From the NCBI RefSeq assembly GCF_003590095.1, contig NC_039493.1, positions 6,572,001 through 6,636,000 of the forward strand: 64,000 nt of DNA, in the 5' to 3' direction. This document shows, piece by piece, positions 61,495-64,000 of this stretch (position 1 is its first letter; each line of letters opens with the position of its first letter). The stretch is from Trichoplusia ni (lineage: Eukaryota > Arthropoda > Insecta > Lepidoptera > Noctuidae). The notes below the pieces were generated by a model, which did no database searches, was not told the origin of the DNA, and worked only from the letters and a program-made list of their open reading frames with translations. A program made the translations under genes and the position numbers.

Positions 61495-64000
61495 GGCATA
61501 GTATCATGGTAACTACTGTTGTAACTTTGTAACCAATGACAAATACAAAACCGCTGTGCTGAAAATGTTTATTTCACTTTCATTTTCCTGGAATGGCAAC
61601 CCTACGTATCGAAGCCCAATAATGTAATTTCTGAGCTTGCGATCCATCCAAAGTCCGTAACTCGGGCCCTAGGAAACTTATTACGGACAAACTACCCTTC
61701 AGAATCTCTAAATAACGTTGCGAAGCCCTTTACAAACTGTTTCTCATTACTTTCAATGGACGAAAAACAAGTTGAATGATTTGAAAGGAGAAACACAAAG
61801 GCTATTGATAAATAGTATTTGAGACGACTTAACTTATTTCATTTAATCATTGCGTCTCTGTCTTACTACCTGAGGTTCGTTTAAGGGACCTTCAAGCTTC
61901 TCTCGAATTCGAAGACCTCTTTCCTTTAAATTCTTTTTTGGTCACGGACGTCCACCTACTTAGGACATGGAACGGTTAGTGTCAAACTCTTACTGACTGA
62001 ACCTGAACTGCTGTTCAGCGTCCTTCCGCATTTCGTCGCCGCGAAGCAAGTTAGCTAAAAAACTAAAAATGTAACAAAATGAACATCAATAATACAAAGA
62101 ATCAAATCTGCTGCTGAAATGATCAACCCGTTGTGAGTCAAACCAGAACCTTCGTGTGTGAATCAAACCTTTCTGACCGTCTGACCCCTTTTTAATTGGT
62201 ATGTATAACCAATGAGAACCTCCTTCCTCATTTTCCATACAAAATGTGACTTTAGTGTCAATGTTAATTGTACATACACTATACTTTATTGATAGCTTTC
62301 GTTTAAGGCCTCGGTATCGAATGACACTTCACTAGTTTTTGTTGTTTGTTGTCGAAACCGACCTCGACCTGTTGTGACCCAACCCCGTAGTTAAAATAAA
62401 TGAGGAAAATCGAAACCTACCCACATTTGATGGATGTAGGCTGACTGATGAGCTTTGTGTAGTCTTTTTATAGCAATGCAGTCGATATTAATCGTTAATA
62501 CTGCATAAAAATGTGTTCCCACATAAACTTTTACCTAGTACTTAATCAATTTGTTTGCTTGCCAAAATATGCTGCTTTTGATCCTTATTCAAAATAAAAA
62601 AAATCCGTAAGTAAACACCCTTAGTCACCCACACTTCATGATACATAGTCCAGTGTTTTGATTTAGAATACTATCAGACAAAATAATAATAATAAATCTG
62701 TTCCTAGTCAGAACTGTTCTTTACTATAATACTCTCGACTCGAGATCTGATCAGGTTCTCACGCGGAAGACGCATAAACAGGTCAGTCGCAGGCTGCCTT
62801 ACGAATACCTGACATTTCATACCTAATAAATGGCAGGCCCTCTATAAAGGTTATCTCTCCGTCTTCGTCTAGCACCATAATCATTTCCTGTCCCTTTCTT
62901 GCATTACCTATTTACAACTCGTTTCGTTCAGGTCCGCGATAACCTGGATTTTAAATGTTGCAGTATGATGCTATTGTGAATGCTACCTTTGTTTGTATTA
63001 AATGTCATACAGTTCCTTTCGAAATATGATGGTACAAATTAAATGTTTATGGCACTGACATGTTTACGACATAGCATACATATGTTGATGACATTGTATC
63101 GTAAAATATATAACTTGAGATTGTAGATTTCGATGGTATGTTGTCAGCTTTAGAAGCAAATCAGTATAGTCAATTGACTCCACAGATAGCCAAGTTCTAA
63201 TGATTCTATTTGCCATCAGCTGGCAATTTTTTATTTCCGCAATCTCCGAGGAGACGGCGGATTCGTAATATAATTCAGGAGTCACTTCCCTCTGGTATCC
63301 AACTGTACTTCGTTTTGAAGCAAAGGAATTTCCGATAACATTTCATTTGGTGAATCCAGTAATCCAATTATTATAATTTGCGTCTGGAAAATAAATTAAC
63401 GATATTCAATTACAAGATGGCGGACACGGTTTTATTTTTAATTTACTTTTAGGGTTGATTTATTAAAATTATTTGCAAATTTGTATGTCTAGAAGCCGAT
63501 TTCATATTGAATACAGTATGTCAGGTTAAAATGCACGCGATGTAAGAAAAAATGATGTGTATGTATGTAAAATTACATGACTGTTGTCAGTGTTTGCGTT
63601 TTTATAGCTATTATATTAATGCGTTAGTTTGGAGACTGAAAAATATTTTGATCGAAATAATAATAATATAATTGGATATCGTGCTATTGTTTCTGAGAAC
63701 CGGGAAAATTATATATTTAATAAATTCTTCGACTTCGTTCTCGCAAACTTGAGAGCCACAAAAATGAAAATACTTCTTCATAAAATTCCTTGTTTTGTAA
63801 CTTTCATATGAAACAACGAAGGCCGCAATTCAAGATACTTTAAACGTGACTTTGAGAGCTCTTATTCGCTTTTATGGATAAACAGTACAACCCTAGGATA
63901 TATGGACCCTCTGTCTGCACAAAAATGTTTTTCACATGTTAGTTTCATATCTCGTAAAATGTTTGTTGAAACTGCTACAACGCCTACGTGTGTGTAAATA

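Larger units (their letters stand above)
44183..64000 (+). other. Putative large intron downstream of the signal-peptide exon (runs off the window)
   Basis: It starts with a consensus donor at 44183. I found no later exon with a convincing acceptor, open frame and donor combination up to the window end, on either strand. The contents are AT-rich filler plus the repeats listed separately at 46.0, 48.6, 51.7, 55.3, 56.3, 59.3-59.9 and 61.5 kb. A small GC-rich patch at 45781-45850 is the only non-repeat stretch that looks compositionally distinct near the exon. Confidence 0.5.

Overview
This is animal nuclear DNA, AT-rich, with no bacterial or viral gene layout. The dispersed repeats point to a moth or butterfly (Lepidoptera), probably a noctuid-type moth. 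They include Lep1-type Helitrons that end in a GCGGGCAACAGCTAG-like tail, tRNA-derived SINEs with a GATAGCCGAGTGGTTGA head, a 5S-rRNA-derived SINE, and LINE tails of the TTTTGATTTTGATTTTG and 'cccactgctgggcaaaggcc' types. The species assignment is inference.

The only convincing protein-coding sequence of a host gene is one short exon at 44088-44182 (+). It has a good acceptor, an in-frame stop upstream of its ATG, 19 hydrophobic Trp-rich codons that look like a signal peptide, and a consensus GTAAGT donor in phase 1. A second, non-coding exon candidate lies upstream at 34008-34072 (+), with a TACTAAT branch point, TTCTAG acceptor and GTAAGTGA donor. The simplest reading is that the window is the 5' end of one gene on the + strand: a 5'UTR exon, an intron of about 10 kb, the start-codon exon, then an intron of more than 19.8 kb that runs off the window. 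The protein would be secreted or membrane-anchored. Its family cannot be named from 19 residues.

Layout: 1-4088 is AT-rich sequence with two Helitron-like copies. 4089-5380 is a degraded pogo-type DNA transposon with TA flanks, G-rich terminal inverted repeats and a readable transposase C-terminus on the - strand. 6219-6573 is a 5S-SINE. 7742-34007 holds SINE, LINE, MITE and Helitron fragments in AT-rich sequence. 34008-44182 carries the two exons and the intron between them, including a LINE-like reading-frame relic and a cluster of SINEs at 35.7-37.7 kb. 44183-64000 is downstream intron with two SINE copies, two sharp perfect inverted repeats (48568-48628 and 51742-51880), a SINE-like relic at 55.3 kb, a pair of same-family Helitron-like copies at 59.3-59.9 kb and an (ACT)12 microsatellite.

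I did not find a new gene system. The items most worth checking are the signal-peptide exon, the pogo element whose terminal motif is also repeated inside it, and the two perfect inverted repeats. Nearly all open reading frames of 60-140 codons in the window are chance frames or lie inside repeats.
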